From: Aradus depressus
Taxonomy: Eukaryota; Arthropoda; Insecta; Hemiptera; Aradidae
Direction: 5' to 3'
DNA: 64,000 nucleotides
Assembly (NCBI GenBank): GCA_963662175.1
Contig: OY759222.1
Span: 9,359,222-9,423,221 of the forward strand
The first letter of the stretch is position 1, and every line of letters begins with the position of its first letter. Shown here piece by piece: positions 33,086 to 44,466 of this stretch. The notes beneath the pieces were generated by a model, which saw only the letters and a program-made list of their open reading frames with translations, ran no database searches and had not been told where the DNA came from. Made by a program: the position numbers and the translations under genes.

Positions 33086-33569
33086 CAAAATTCTGACATT
33101 CCCTCCGGCTTGCTCCATTCCTGAGCATCATTCCTACTTTTTTTTTTCTTTCTTTTCCTTCTTTGCAGAAAATAAAAGAATTTTGTCTGTTTACTGAAAC
33201 GATTTCCAAAATATTTCACCGACTGTGTTCTGTGTTCCTCAGGCATGTAAAAAATGTGTCTCAAAATTCTTTGTCTAAAACAGTCCACGCCATAAGTAAA
33301 CAACCACCTCATTGTTCACGGACAATGAACAATGATGAGAAGGCCATAAACAATGGTGCAATATATGGACCATAATTTTGGAAACAACATTAACCCATTC
33401 ATTTTTGCCATAACTTCCCGTAAAATTTTATGGATCTTTGGTTAGCCATCACATTTATCTTCTGGTTGTAAAGTACTTCCCTATGTTGAACGAACGTTTG
33501 GCTCACATATTAATAACAATATCCTTACGTTTTAAATTTTATAACCTAAAATATATATTGATCTACGAG
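33086..33569. other. unassigned
   Basis: Two antiparallel open frames of 70-75 codons (33085-33375) overlap and neither has a known motif. No repeat boundary is seen. Confidence 0.3.
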
Positions 33570-34263
33570 TATGATAGAATAATGAATGAATAACTTTATT
33601 GCTCATAAAGAATTACAGTAAGGAGTTCGATACATAAACATAATTACAACTATTTCTGAATAATAAGGAATAAAATAAAACAAAGCAGATAATATTAACT
33701 AGCAAAACCATGATTTCTTAATACTAAAATAAAATATAATTATATACTAATAAAAAGAGGGCGCCGGTAGCTCAGTGGTATGCGTGCTTGACTTCTGAGC
33801 TCAAGGTCGTGGGTTCGTAGCCCGACCGAGGCCCTTAGTTTATTTTATCTGGGAGGTAAAATAAACTTAAGCACGCCGTCCTTCGGATGGGACGTTAAGC
33901 GATGGTCCCGAGCCTGTACGATGTCAGGTACTCGTTAAAGACCCCTACCCTAGATGAATAAAAATTTAGGGTAGGCAAAATTTAGGACTCCGACAGTAGA
34001 GTCGGGCTCCTGTCCACCAGAGTGACGAAAGAGCGCTCTGGTAGTAGGCGATATGACCTTGTAGTTAAAGCCCGGGCATGAGTCATAAAACCTAACCTAC
34101 TAATAAAAAGGTTAAATTAAAATAAAGCCATAGGTAACTTTAGTTTTTTAGAATTTTTCTTAACTTCAAGCTTTTTAGGACAAACAAATAAATATGATGA
34201 AACTTCTGTTCATCTGAAACTAATAGTAAGTTGCGGAGATGTGCCTGTTGCTGAGAGACATCT
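33570..34263 (-). repeat. dispersed repeat, probably LINE 3' end, split by a SINE
   Basis: A reverse copy of a family also at 55868-56270. Both begin with GAATGAATAACTTTATT, an inverted AATAAA-bearing end, and share a weakly coding stretch (AHLHNLLLVSDEQKLHHIYL in the better copy). The peptide looks real but I do not recognise it. P3 follows directly. Confidence 0.5.
33746..34110 (+). mobile_element. SINE-A, full length, with 12-bp target duplication
   Basis: ACTAATAAAAAG at 33746-33757 is repeated at 34099-34110. The element between is a complete SINE-A with a short CCTAACC tail. It is a clean young insertion. Confidence 0.95.
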
Positions 34264-34760
34264 ATGATAGAATAATAAAAATATACAAGTAATGAAAAGT
34301 ATAAATAACTTAAAGCATCAGGGTACAGAGTAACAAAAGCGGTTAAAGGACAACGGCATAGCTCTAAGGAGTGGGGATAGCTAGGTTCACTCACTCTCTC
34401 TACTTGCAAAAATATTCATTCTAATATATACAATAACTATATAATATAAAATTGGCTCTATGGTGAATTTTATATTATGTTACTATTATCTAGTGACTTG
34501 TTTTAGTTATTGTATATATTAGAATGAATGTTTTTGTAGGTAGAGAGAGTGAGTGAACCTAGCTATCCCCACCCCTTGGAACTTTGCCAGTTGTCCTTTA
34601 ACCGCTGTGCTGTGTGGGTGGGGTAAGTAAGTTTATCATTTTTATTTTGTTACTCTGTACCCTGATGCTTTAAGAGTTATTTATACTTTTCATTATTTGT
34701 ATATTTTATTGTTCTATCATAGATATGCCACTGATGATGAAGCAGTTGCGTTGAAAACCA
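34254..34760. mobile_element. inverted-repeat element P3
   Basis: The left arm (34254-34438) and the right arm (about 34505-34732) are inverse with several short insertions, around a short AT-rich centre. CTGATGATGAAG at 34731, a weak hairpin and GAAA at 34753 lie just beyond the right arm, matching the hammerhead-like core of P1, P2, P4 and P5 but with poor stem pairing. Confidence 0.55.
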
Positions 34761-35204
34761 GTTTATTGATTATTGATTAATTCGTGCTAGCCGGTGATTC
34801 ACCAATGTATTTTTTTTTTCTCTGCACGTGTGTGTAGTTATAAGGAGCTAAAGGTGTGTTAGTGGACGGTGGAACTGGACAACCTGTTATTACATTTGAT
34901 ACATTAATTGTTCCCCTGGGGTGTGGCTCTATTACACTTTATTTACACTAACAATATGGCTGCTATTAGTGTCCAGGACCCAACTATTAATGTAGCTACT
35001 AAGACTCCAGCAGCTCCGAGCTAGTTGTCTAACTACTGTTTAGGTTATTATAATTTTTATGTATATACATAAAAATGTATTGTTACATAAATTGTTGTCT
35101 ATGCTCTTTTTCTTAAATCATTAGTTAATTTTCTTTAATTTATTCACTTCAAACTGAGCTTCTGTAGTCTTCTTTACTTCCCCAGATATAAGAGAAGTTA
35201 TATA
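34761..35204. other. unassigned
   Basis: A short frame at about 34955-35025 (MAAISVQDPTINVATKTP) ends quickly and is not recognised. A family R-like end (CTTCCCCAGATATA) is near 35180. Confidence 0.3.
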
Positions 35205-35602
35205 TTTATATGGTGGGCTGGTGTTTTACACCTAGTGACTTAAGCATCCAGTGCTCTTATCCCTTCCCTGGAAGCGCTGGGCTTCCCCCTTATTATATTA
35301 ACTATATGTTTATATTTATACTATACTTATACTACCTGAACCAAGCCTTTCATGGAGTGCTCAGTCTCTCAGTTTCCTTAATGAACCTAAGAATGCTCTC
35401 ATAGTCCAATCTTCTAAAGTCTTCCTCTGCGATTACATCTTTACCAAAGATGTGGAATCACATTCGCGCATATCCCGAGCAGATACCCAGGAAGTGTGCC
35501 GCCGTTTCGTCTTCTTCCCCACATCTATCGCAGGTAGGACTGTCCTTGACTCCCACAATGTGTAGGTGTCTATTGAACGGACCATGTCCTGTAAGAACTC
35601 CA
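35205..35602 (-). pseudogene. RNase H-bearing LINE, 3' end
   Basis: The minus strand reads VLTGHGPFNRHLHIVGVKDS, then a CDRCGEEDETAAHFL zinc-knuckle-like motif, then IFGKDVIAEEDFRRLD and a stop, the usual C-terminus after the RNase H domain of Jockey/I/R1-type LINEs. One stop (ARM then stop) interrupts it. It ends at the conserved AAGTCACTAGGTGTAAAACA. P4 is inserted at its 5' boundary. Confidence 0.75.
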
Positions 35603-35889
35603 TAAGAAAATAAATAAAACAAACTTATTTTTGAAATATTGTCTATTCCACTAAAGATATAAATATATATAACTACCGGTTTCGGCTTTACACCATCGTC
35701 AGATCTAGTTATGAACTAGAGAAATGTTCATTAGACCTGACGATGGTGTAAGGCCGAAACCGGTAGTTATATATATTTATATCTTTAGTGGAATAGACAA
35801 TATTTCAAAAATAAGTTTGTTTTATTTATTTATTACAAGTTTCCACAATATGTCTGCGTTCCTCAACTTAGAAGTTGTCCATAAGAAAA
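35600..35889. mobile_element. inverted-repeat element P4 with 11-bp target duplication
   Basis: Arms at 35608-35702 and 35737-35832 are almost perfectly inverse. A 46-bp tail follows. CCATAAGAAAA occurs at 35600-35610 and 35879-35889. Both arms carry CTGACGA, T, a GGT/GCC stem, GAAA and palindromic ACCGGT followed by A (plus 35737-35765; minus 35680-35702). Confidence 0.65.
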
Positions 35890-36600
35890 GTTAAGTAATC
35901 GGTAAAAAAAAAAAAAATCAAAGATTCGGAAATTCCAGTGTTTTCCGATCTGATTCCAGAAATGTAAATAAAAGTCTTTCTGTCTGGGAACGGGATAACT
36001 CCCGAGTGTATTCAGAACTCGCTAAGGACGACATCTATGGATTTTCTGTTAAATTGGCCAAACGGAAGGTGGGAGGTCGCGGGCTCAAGTCCCGGCCTTA
36101 CATTGTTTATCTCGGAGGTGAAAAAAAAATTGAGCATGCACGTCCTTCGGATGAGACGTTAAGCGATGGTTCCGAGCCTGTGCAATGTCAGGTACACGTT
36201 AAAGACCTCTAAGGTGAATAAAAATTTAGGGTAGGGAAATTATAGGTCTCTCACTGCAGAGTCGGTTTCAAGTCCACTAGAGCGCTCTGGTAGTAGGTGA
36301 TGTGACCTCGCAGTTAAAGCCCGGGCATGAGTCATAATAACTACCTCTAAATTCAAAGCTCCATAAGGACCACATATATCAATTTTCAGTCAAATCGGTC
36401 AAGGAAAACGGGGGGGGGGGGGGGGGGGGGGGACTAGGAGGACTTAACACAAAAACTGTAATAACTGCCGATATAATGACTGTATCGACACAAAATTTGG
36501 TATGAGTATTCAGAAGGCCCTGTATAAGTCAGAAATAACTGACGTCATAATAACTACGTATATAACTGGTCTCATGAAACAATAAAGTGTTGTGAAAACG
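35890..36600 (-). repeat. family R repeat, interrupted by a SINE relic
   Basis: Reverse family R text flanks 36066-36343 on both sides (GTTAAGTAATCGGT on the left, AACTGCCGATATAATGA on the right). A 23-base G run is at 36410-36432, at the position where other copies have GGGGGAGG. Confidence 0.6.
36066..36343 (+). mobile_element. SINE relic inside family R
   Basis: It starts in the B-box arm (GGTCGCGGGCTCAAGTCCCG) and keeps the whole core to GCATGAGTCATAATAA. It is older than the SINE-A copies with intact heads. Confidence 0.75.
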
Positions 36601-36629
36601 AGGCATGAACTGAATAACCTCAGTTAGTT

Positions 36630-36845
36630 ATTATGACTCATGCCCGGGCTTTAACTAAAAGGTCATATCGCCTACTACCTGAGTGCTCTTTCGTCACTTT
36701 GGTTGACATGAGCCCGACTCTACTATGGGAGTCCTAAATTTCTATTCACTTCGGGAAGGGGTCTTAAACGAGAAGCTGACATTGTACAGGCTCAGGACCA
36801 TCGCTTATCGCTTAACGTCCCATTCGAAGGACGGCGTGCTCAATG
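36630..36845 (-). mobile_element. SINE-A, 5'-truncated
   Basis: On the minus strand it runs from GCACGCCGTCC to GAGTCATAA; the head is missing and no CCTAA tail is left. Confidence 0.75.
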
Positions 36846-37049
36846 CTTGTTGTTATCACAAATCACACTGTCGTATATCAACAGAAAACTAAATATAAAC
36901 GTAGAATTTCAACACTGAATCGCGAATAAGAGGTGAAAAAACGGTAAATGACCGGTTATGTACTTGTGCAGTCCCCATAAATCTAATACGTTTTCGTTTT
37001 TTCTCCAAAGCCAATAGATATGAAAAGATAAAGTAACAATCTGTTCAAT

Positions 37050-37225
37050 GGAATAAGAGACTTATAGGAAGACGAGAACTACCTCATAGGAGCCAGCCTT
37101 AGGAATAAGAGGTTTGCTGAGTTGGGAGGTAATGGAAAAGTAGGGACTTAAATGAAAGAAGAGTAGGATCATGGCAAATCTGGAGAGGGAGAGAGCTCCA
37201 GAGGGAGTTAGCCTGGATAAGGAAC
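37050..37225 (-). pseudogene. LINE reverse transcriptase C-terminal fragment (CR1/L2-like)
   Basis: It is the reverse of the sequence at 45960-46140 and encodes the same block (NSLWNSLPLQIRHDPTLLSF). That pattern, R/N-x-LWNSLP followed by SFK-x-L, closes many CR1, L2 and Rex-type reverse transcriptases. Confidence 0.55.
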
Positions 37226-38520
37226 TAAAAATGATCTGAAATACCTATTTCCCAGTAAAACTTATTTAAAATGACATTTTCTGCCATACTTAGTTACAAT
37301 ATTGGCCACGGGCCACGTCACAATTCTTTAGATCCTTTCGACAAAAAGCTTGCTAAGCTGCTACTAGAAATAATAAAATATTGCTTAACGAAATGGATGA
37401 TACTTAGCTAGTTTGGAGTGGACAACCATTCATCATTGACAATGTGCCGCCAGTTTCAATTATATACTTAGATCGGCTTTGCATGTATTAACTCCATTGA
37501 GAACCCGTTAGAAGCAAGTCAAGAAATAGTGTCAATGGAAGCATCTTTCTTGTCAGGGATACCATAATTTACTAACTTTGAGAGAATCATTGGATTCCGG
37601 TTGGTCCATTACCAACCCCTTGGTCGTTTAGTTTGTTATAAGTTGTTCTTTGGACAAGTCTGAATGAATATTGATGAAGTTAAATGCTTTGACTATGTGA
37701 AAAATGGTGTATTTTATCTGAAATATTGGTTTTACCAGCTATTAATAAACATATTTTGGAAATTAGCTGAGTTTCCTAATACCAATAAAATATGTGTGAT
37801 GTGGCTCTAACAGGACTTTCTTATACCAACCACGCTCATCCCCTCCACCTTCTCAAGTCCTTCTCTCTTCATTCATTAAAAAAAATATTCTATAATTCGT
37901 TGCTTCGCGATTTTGAAATAGTTTCTACGGAAATTTATTTTTCAATATTTGAGGCGCTATAACTTTGATAGTATTGATCCTATTTCAAATCAAAACTTAG
38001 TAGCAATTGGAAATTTAATAAGGAATAATTTTAGTAGAAAACAATTTTTCGATAGAACTAACCGTTTTCGGGTAAGTCAAGGAAACTTATAAAAATATGT
38101 GTTTCTAAACTACATTTCAAGTTGGTTTTTGACATGTATCTCGAAAACCAAAACGACCTGCAAAAAATTGTATTGAATATAAAATATGTATTCTAGTTTT
38201 CTCTGCAACATTTACTTTAAAAAATTTTTGATTAGGTCATAAACATAAGCGGTACCTTGTGAAATGTTCGCCTAAGTAAAGTGGTCTCAATTTTCTTCCG
38301 ATTTCGGCCAAAATCTGATCAGATTTAAGGTTTTTTTTGCTGTAGAGTGCTAACAACTTTCCAATCACACAGACATCATCGCAAAAATGGTCAAAACGTA
38401 TTCAGGATCCTTGAAAATCCTTGGACTTAAAAATTCGTTGTAACCTCGATTTCGGATTTTCTCTCGATTACAATAGATCCTTGTAGGCTATGTCTGTACA
38501 TTAATTATTGGAATAGTGAC
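37226..38520. repeat. unassigned, then family S copy
   Basis: About 37785-37870 is half of the palindromic MITE at 47469-47703 (TGATGTGGCTCTAACAGGAC). About 37880-38515 is a family S copy (CTCGAAAACCAAAACGACCT, GATTAGGTCATAAACATA, CTCTCGATTACAATAGATCC). The segment 37240-37780 shows nothing I know. Confidence 0.45.
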
Positions 38521-38944
38521 GGAGTGATTGTGAGTTCAATAAAGTAAACTTGTTATAGAAGTATTTTGACACAATGCAGTGTTATTGATTTTTTCTTGAA
38601 GGTAGCTTTAATGTCGAAGACAGTTGACATTAAAGAAATGTCGTTGACAGCCTGACAATACCCTCGAAGTACCGTCTCTTTGAATGTCACTCTTTTCTGG
38701 GCCAAATTGGTCGTTCCTTGTTCCAACAAAGGGTAAACAATGAGGAAGGTTATAGATTACTAGGAAGGGCTTACAAATAGTGTAGTCTGTAAGATGAAAG
38801 TTCATCCTTGAGAATAGCTGATCTAACTAACGGTAGAGACAGCTAAAGAAGATGACGTAACACTTTCTTTAAAAAACATCAAGTTTTCCGTTGTAACAAA
38901 ACAATGTAGGTAGGAAATGAACTTAAATAATCTTTATTCTGAAA
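38521..38944. other. unassigned
   Basis: No gene or known repeat is visible; a 65-codon minus frame at 38608 has no motif. Confidence 0.3.
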
Positions 38945-39560
38945 CATACGTCCGTATTTTACACCTAGGGACCTAAGCATCCATTGCTTTTATCCCTTCC
39001 CTGGAAGCTGGGCTTCCACCTTACTATATTATCTGTTTGTTTATACTATTTATACTACCTAAACCCCAAGCCCTTCATGAAGTACCCAGTGTCCTAGTTT
39101 CCTTAATGAACCTGAGAATGCTCCCGTGGTCCAATCTTCTAAAGTCCTCCTCTATGATTACATCTTTACCAAAAATGTGAAATCTCGTCTGCGCGTATCC
39201 CGAACATATACTCAAAAAATGTGCCGCCGTCTCGTCTTCTCCACATCGGTCACAGATGGAACTGTCCTTGACTCCTACAATGTGTGTCTATTGAACGGAC
39301 CGTGTCCTGTGAGAACTCCAGTTAGTTGCCGAAGCTCGTTCCTTTTGAGGTTCAGGATCCCATCCTTCAACACCTTGGACTCCCCTCCCAAGAACATTTT
39401 CGACTGTCTGCATGTGGTTTTCTCACTCCATGACTGGTCAAAAGATCTTTAGTCAACTTTTTAATCCGGGTTCGGTTTATTCCTCCCGGGATATTCCTAG
39501 TACTGGCTCTGGCCCCATGAAGGGCTTACTTGAACTTCCCTTGGCTATTCGGTCTGCCTT
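38945..39560 (-). pseudogene. RNase H-bearing LINE, 3' end, longer copy
   Basis: The minus strand carries the CDRCGEDETAAHFL motif, FHIFGKDVIIEEDFRRLDHG and FIKETRTLGTS, and upstream the RNase H tail (KPFMGPEPVLGISR-like). The 3' end is the same conserved CCCTAGGTGTAAAATACGG. Frameshifts break it. The plus frames at 39126 and 39412 are shadows. Confidence 0.75.
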
Positions 39561-40108
39561 CTCGTTTCATTTAAGAATAATAACGTCCATTAAGAATAAT
39601 TCCAAAAAACATCACTAAGTCTCCCATAATAACAAAACGAGGTAGGTAGGAAAACTTAAATTAAATGAAAAATGATCTTTATTCTGGAACATATGTCCTA
39701 GAATAATAACATAAGAAATAATCAAAATATTCTAGGTCTCAGCCAATTTAAACAGCGCATATGACGACTGACACCCCTAGAGACCTACCATCTCGCTCTA
39801 GTTCCAACATTGAATCCGGCGACCAATGGTGGCCCCAGCAACCACAACCACTACGAATCCAACCATAGTTGGTAATGCCGCTTGGAATGCATCCACCTCC
39901 AGTAGAACCATTTTAGCTAAAACTGCATGCAGTCTGCCTTAAGATCCGGAATGGTTACTGACCTGAGATTAATCCCTACGGTTTTCCACCAACAGGTTTA
40001 GCGGCTGGGACTTCCCACCATAAACCAATAAAGAAGAAAAAAAAAGATATTTCTAGGAATTAACTAAAGAAACCTTAATAGCTAATTTGAATTAAAACAA
40101 TGAAATAT
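39561..40108. other. unassigned
   Basis: About 39760-39900 is GC-richer and ends in short frames with no recognisable domain. A (GA)n-like A tract lies near 40030. Confidence 0.3.
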
Positions 40109-40395
40109 GGGCGCCGGTAGCACAGAGGTAGCGTGCTAACCTACTAAGCTCAAGATCGCGGGTTTGAAACCCGGTCGAGGAGGTTAAAAAACCTTGCGCA
40201 CGCTGTCCTTCGGATGGGACGTTAAGTGAAGTCCCGAGTCTGCGCTATGTCAGGTACTCGATAAAGACCCCTACCCTAGGTAAATGAACCTGGTTAGGCA
40301 AAATTTAGGAATTCCACTGTAGATTCAGGCTCACGTCCAGAAGAGTGACGAAAGAGCGCTCTGGTAGTAGGCGATATGACCTCGTACTTAAAGCT
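40109..40395 (+). mobile_element. SINE-B, older relative of SINE-A
   Basis: The head differs (A box TAGCACAGAGG, B box GGTTTGAAACC) while the core is shared (GTCCTTCGGATGGGACGTTA, GGTACTCGATAAAGACCCC). It lacks the ATTTTATCTGGGAGG linker of SINE-A. The tandem units at 20262 are closest to this form. Confidence 0.8.
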
Positions 40396-40439
40396 CATCA
40401 GAAATACGCTGTGTACGAGCGGCTATTAGGATTCTTTAT

Positions 40440-40625
40440 TTGACTGTTCGGGCCCCAGGAACCTAGGTTTATTCACCTAGGTGGTCTTTAACGAATAACT
40501 GACATCGCAAAGGCTCGGGAAAATCGCTTAACGTCGGACGCCGTGCTCAAGCTTTTTCACCTAAAGAACCTCGGCAGGTTTCGTACCCGTGATTTTGGGC
40601 TCAGTAGGCTAGCTTGCTACCTCTT
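40440..40625 (-). mobile_element. SINE-B, partial
   Basis: A reverse copy 45 bp from the previous one. It carries GACGCCGTGCTCAAGC and a head with GCTCAGTAGGCTAGC, ending before the 5' terminus. Confidence 0.7.
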
Positions 40626-41034
40626 AGCTTCGAACATCTTATATAAAACAAAAATCAACTATCCTAAGCTCTGGAAACAAAAAAACACCCGATGTCTTAT
40701 TAACTTCTATTTATTTCTGCGTACAACAATCCAGGAAATATCTAATAGGCCTGGTATTCTTCGTTGAGTTAAACCTTTATGGCTTCTGCAGTCACTTCTT
40801 TGAGGACATAGCCCGTCTGTAAACACCTTCCCTTTCTTAATGTTAACGGAATCTTCCATTTTATGTTCTGAAGAAGCTTGTCCCACGAAGATTAAGTACG
40901 TACTTAATAGTATGCTAAGCAGGTACTTATCAGCTTTAACAATCAGTAAGCAATTGCTACCTGGATTTAAAATTGCCCATTTTATATCTAGATAATTTTA
41001 TTTTATTTTATTTGTTTTAATGTTTTATTTTCCC
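40626..41034. other. unassigned
   Basis: No recognisable content. Confidence 0.3.
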
Positions 41035-41330
41035 AACCCGTGAAGGGGAAGTTACGTAATTGGTCCGAAATTCGAAGTCGAGTTTTTACCGAAATTTCAT
41101 TTTATCTTACCTCTGATTCAACAAATTAAAAAACAATGTCCTGCCTGTCTGTGTTCCTCTGAACATGAATACACTCCTGATTGAAAGAATGAATGTATCG
41201 ATACGAAATTTTATAAGCGTATCCAGAGCTCCATGAGGACACATATTGTTTTTCGGTCAAATCGACCAAAAATAAAAGACGGATAAAAACCGTAATGGGA
41301 TGGGGGGCTTAAATGGGGGCGTAGCTACCG
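41035..41330 (-). repeat. family R repeat, partial
   Basis: It begins with the family end (GAAGGGGAAGTTACGTAATT) and keeps GAATGAATGTATCGATACGA and TCAAATCGACCAAA. Confidence 0.65.
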
Positions 41331-41536
41331 CTGTAGCAGTTGTAGCAATGATACAGGGCCCCCGAGTTAGAGGGGCTCCAACATTCGTAAGCAGAAATGT
41401 TATATGAAATCAATATAACATAACATGAATTTATAGTATATATGTAGTACCTAGTTACTATATATCGGAGTAGAAGAATATTAAATATTCTGACAGAGCT
41501 CCTCGATTTAGGCAGATTTAGATATATTGGGAAGGT

Positions 41537-41770
41537 TGTGTACACCTAGGGACCTAAGCATCGAATGGTCTTATTCCTTCTTGGTTAGTTCTACAGTGGG
41601 AGACCGAAATTTTACCTTCCCAAGTTTGTTTACATATGATACGACTCATTAACGAGTACCTCACATTCTAAATGGTCCTGGATCATCGCAGATGTTCCCA
41701 TGCAAAGGACGACGTGCTCAAGGTTAAATATCTATAAGCCTCGGCTAGATTTCGAACTCGCGATTTTGAG
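41537..41770 (-). mobile_element. LINE tip and SINE-C copy
   Basis: 41537-41580 is the last 45 bp of the RNase H LINE family (ACACCTAGGGACCTAAGCAT). 41585-41770 is a reverse copy of the SINE type found in the 20262 tandem array (GACGACGTGCTCAAGG, TTCGAACTCGCGATTTTG), so that type also exists as a single dispersed copy. Confidence 0.65.
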
Positions 41771-41862
41771 GTGTTTAGACACCTATATAAAGATAAAATA
41801 AATATTTTGGTTGGATCTAACTAAAATTGACATAGAAGAAATATAAATATAGTTAGGCTTTG

Positions 41863-42015
41863 TGGTATTGTTATGTCATATTGTTATGTCATATTGTTAT
41901 GTCATATTGATTTCATAGAACTTTTTATATTTTATTTTATTTTGGTTTCTTATTTTGTGCTTTTGAAAAGAATTTTATTTTGGTTTCTTATTTTGTGCTT
42001 TTGAAAAGAATTTTA
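41863..42015. repeat. short tandem repeats
   Basis: TATTGTTATGTCA is repeated about three times at 41863-41908. A 38-bp unit containing TTTGGTTTCTTATTTTGTGC is duplicated in tandem at about 41937-42012, just beyond the transposase stop codon. Confidence 0.8.
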
Positions 42016-42017
42016 TT

Positions 42018-42778
42018 TATTCGTCTACATCAATGTTATCTCCTTCAAAACAGTCCCCATTGGATATTATACACTTAGGCCAGCGCTTCTTCCAATCCCC
42101 GAAACACTTCTGGAACTCGATCTCTGGGATAGCATTATCTCTCTCAGCGATGCGCTTTTAATCTCATCTATGCTTGTGAAACGACGGCCCTTTAAGGTTC
42201 TCTTTATTGTTGGGAACAGAAAAAAGTCACACGGAGCTATGTCTGTCGAATACGGAGGCTGGGGCATCATTACAGTGTTGTTTTTGGCTAAAAATTCACG
42301 AACAAGCAATGTAGTGTGACCAGTTGCATTATCGTGGTGCAAAAGCCATAAATTGTTTCACCACAAATCCGCGCGTTTTTTTCGGATCGCTTCACGCAAT
42401 TGCACTTGTAGGTAGTACTCCTTATTGATTGTTTGACCTTGTGGCAAGAACTCATGGTGCACTATGCCGTTAAAATTCGACCGCACTTGTCGAGCTTTTA
42501 TACCACTCGTAAACCCTAGTTTTACTTATAGCAGACTCACCAAAAGCAATATTTAACATTTCTAAAACTTTGCCGCTCTTTATTCCATTCTTATAGCAAA
42601 ATTTAATGCACATTCTCTGATCCATTTTGTAAACAAATAAATAATCGCCGATCGTACCAAAATACGTGTAACCTCTTTGACAGCTGACAGCAGACTAAAC
42701 ATCTGTTTTTGCTAACAATGTACAGATTCTTTTCAGTCATGTTCCCAAATTCCCGTTACTTTTTGAACACACCTCGTA
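42018..42778 (-). pseudogene. mariner-type transposase, deleted and frameshifted
   Basis: The start ATG (42626) gives MDQRMCIKFCYKNGIKSGKV, then an HTH part with GESAISKTRVYEWYK. The central catalytic part is deleted. The frame resumes with SNFNGIVHHEFLPQGQTINK, has a stop after RADLW, then HHDNATGH, PPYSTDIAPCDFFLFP and LKGRRF. After a further frameshift the normal C-terminus follows (FQKCFGDWKKRWPKCIIS, then FEGDNIDVDE) to a stop at 42018. The left terminal repeat ACGAGGTGTGTTCAAAAAGT ends at 42778 beside TA. I cannot find the other end. Confidence 0.85.
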
Positions 42779-43618
42779 TGTACATGGAAATAGACAATAT
42801 AAGTATTCAATAAAAAAATTAAAATTGAAAAACACAGTGAGCATGACCTTCACATTCGACCGCACTTGGCAAGCAATATTTAACATTTCTAAAACTTTGC
42901 TGCACTTTATTCCATTCTTATAGCAAATTTATCATTTTCCCCGATTTATTTATCAATTATTTATCTTTTTAATTATTACATGCAATTATTTATCATCTTT
43001 TTAATTTTATTTATTAGTATTTCCACTATATCGACACAAAACGCAAAAAATGTATTTGGTCATTATGAATATTAATTTTCCAAACTGATGATTAGAGGGT
43101 AACAGTTGTCAGGTGAAGGTGTTATAGTCGTTAAGACATTAGACGAAGAGAATGGGAAAGAGCCGCTTCATCATATTGATGGATGATTATGACGTTTTTG
43201 GTGATATATTGTCATCAAGCTGAGAACATCAGTTTGTGGTTCGCCAAAAGTTCCAAGAGATGCGGGTAGTCATCAATTTTGAATCAGTCACAGCCATCAA
43301 TTTTCCTCACCACATGAGAAGACATGGGAAGAATATTAATTTTCATTAGGACGCTCTGCCTGCTCGTCCCGACACAACTTCTTCCGTTAATACCCTATAG
43401 ATGTCACAGTTGGATCTGACAAATGTACTGTGCATCGATATCTCAACTTATACCGTCTCATACAATCTTCAAACCATATCTCATCTTCAATAAACTATAA
43501 AAGATCAGATAATCTCATTAAGTTATGTTAGTTTTCTCTATGAAATACTTTTTCTCGACGTAGAAAACTAGAAACTCGTAAACGATTGTAGCAATGAACT
43601 TAAATTTCGAAATGTATG
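42779..43618. other. unassigned
   Basis: AT-rich to about 43080. At 42840-42925 a segment echoes the mariner HTH region (TTTAACATTTCTAAAACTTT), so it may be a second small transposon fragment. The rest, to 43618, is not recognised. Confidence 0.3.
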
Positions 43619-43715
43619 CTCAGTTGTATGCGTGCTTGTATACTCGGCCGAGGCCCTTAGTTTATTTTATCTGATAGGTAAGATGGGATGTTAAGCAATC
43701 GTCCCGAACTTTGGG
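43619..43715 (+). mobile_element. SINE-A fragment with internal deletions
   Basis: CTCAGTTGTATGCGTGCTTG joins directly to a CGAGGCCCTTAG block and then to ATGTTAAGCAATCGTCCCGA. Confidence 0.7.
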
Positions 43716-44466
43716 GCCCTTTACAAGATTACGCTTATATTTATGACTAATCAAAAATCTTTATCGTACATGTTTTTCGAAGGTTGCCCGGTTTATGAGA
43801 TACAAGGCGGAAACCGATCTAAAATGATTTCTTGAGACACCTTTTTTTACACGTTTGCTTGATTTTTGCGAAAAAGATTAATCCGATCGGAAAAGATTTA
43901 ATTACTTTTTTTTATAAAAATGTTATTGAAATTCCCGAAGTATACACCAGGGTTACGCCATTTCATTGGAATCTAAATATTCTTCAATGTTCTCTTACAC
44001 TTAAAAACTGCACCATAATTATATAATTAGATTTTTTTTTTCATATTTGGAATCTGGAGGTCGCAAAATATAAAATTCCGTTGAAAACTCCGAATCGAAT
44101 TTCTGACCGATTACATAACTTCCCCTATATTTCGTATAGCTGAGGAAGTAAAAAAAAAATGTTGCCTATGTGTCTGTGAAAACAATACATTCCGAAAAAA
44201 TGAATATATCGACACAACATTATTTATGTGTATCCAGAACCCTATAACGACAACACCTATTGATTTTCAGCTATATCGACCAAAGGAAATTAGGGGGAGG
44301 CTTATCACAAAAACGATAAATTGACTTAACTCGACACGAAATTTTATATGTGTGAGCAAAACACCATAGGATCGGACCCATATAACCTCTTTGATATTCC
44401 ACCCCTATCTTCACATAACTTTGATATTTTACTTGAATATATAATATATGTATTGTCCTGTTACAG
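43716..44466. other. family S then family R fragments, leading to the integrin exon
   Basis: About 43740-44030 resembles family S. About 44030-44160 is a family R end (CGACCGATTACATAACTTC-like, GAGGAAGTAAAAAA), followed to 44390 by a reverse R piece. If the exon call is right, this is intron, ending in a pyrimidine-poor acceptor (GTCCTGTTACAG). Confidence 0.45.

Noticed and set aside
33085..33312. 75-aa basic minus-strand protein
   Set aside because: Its lysine-rich part comes from a T/C tract on the plus strand, and no family is recognisable.
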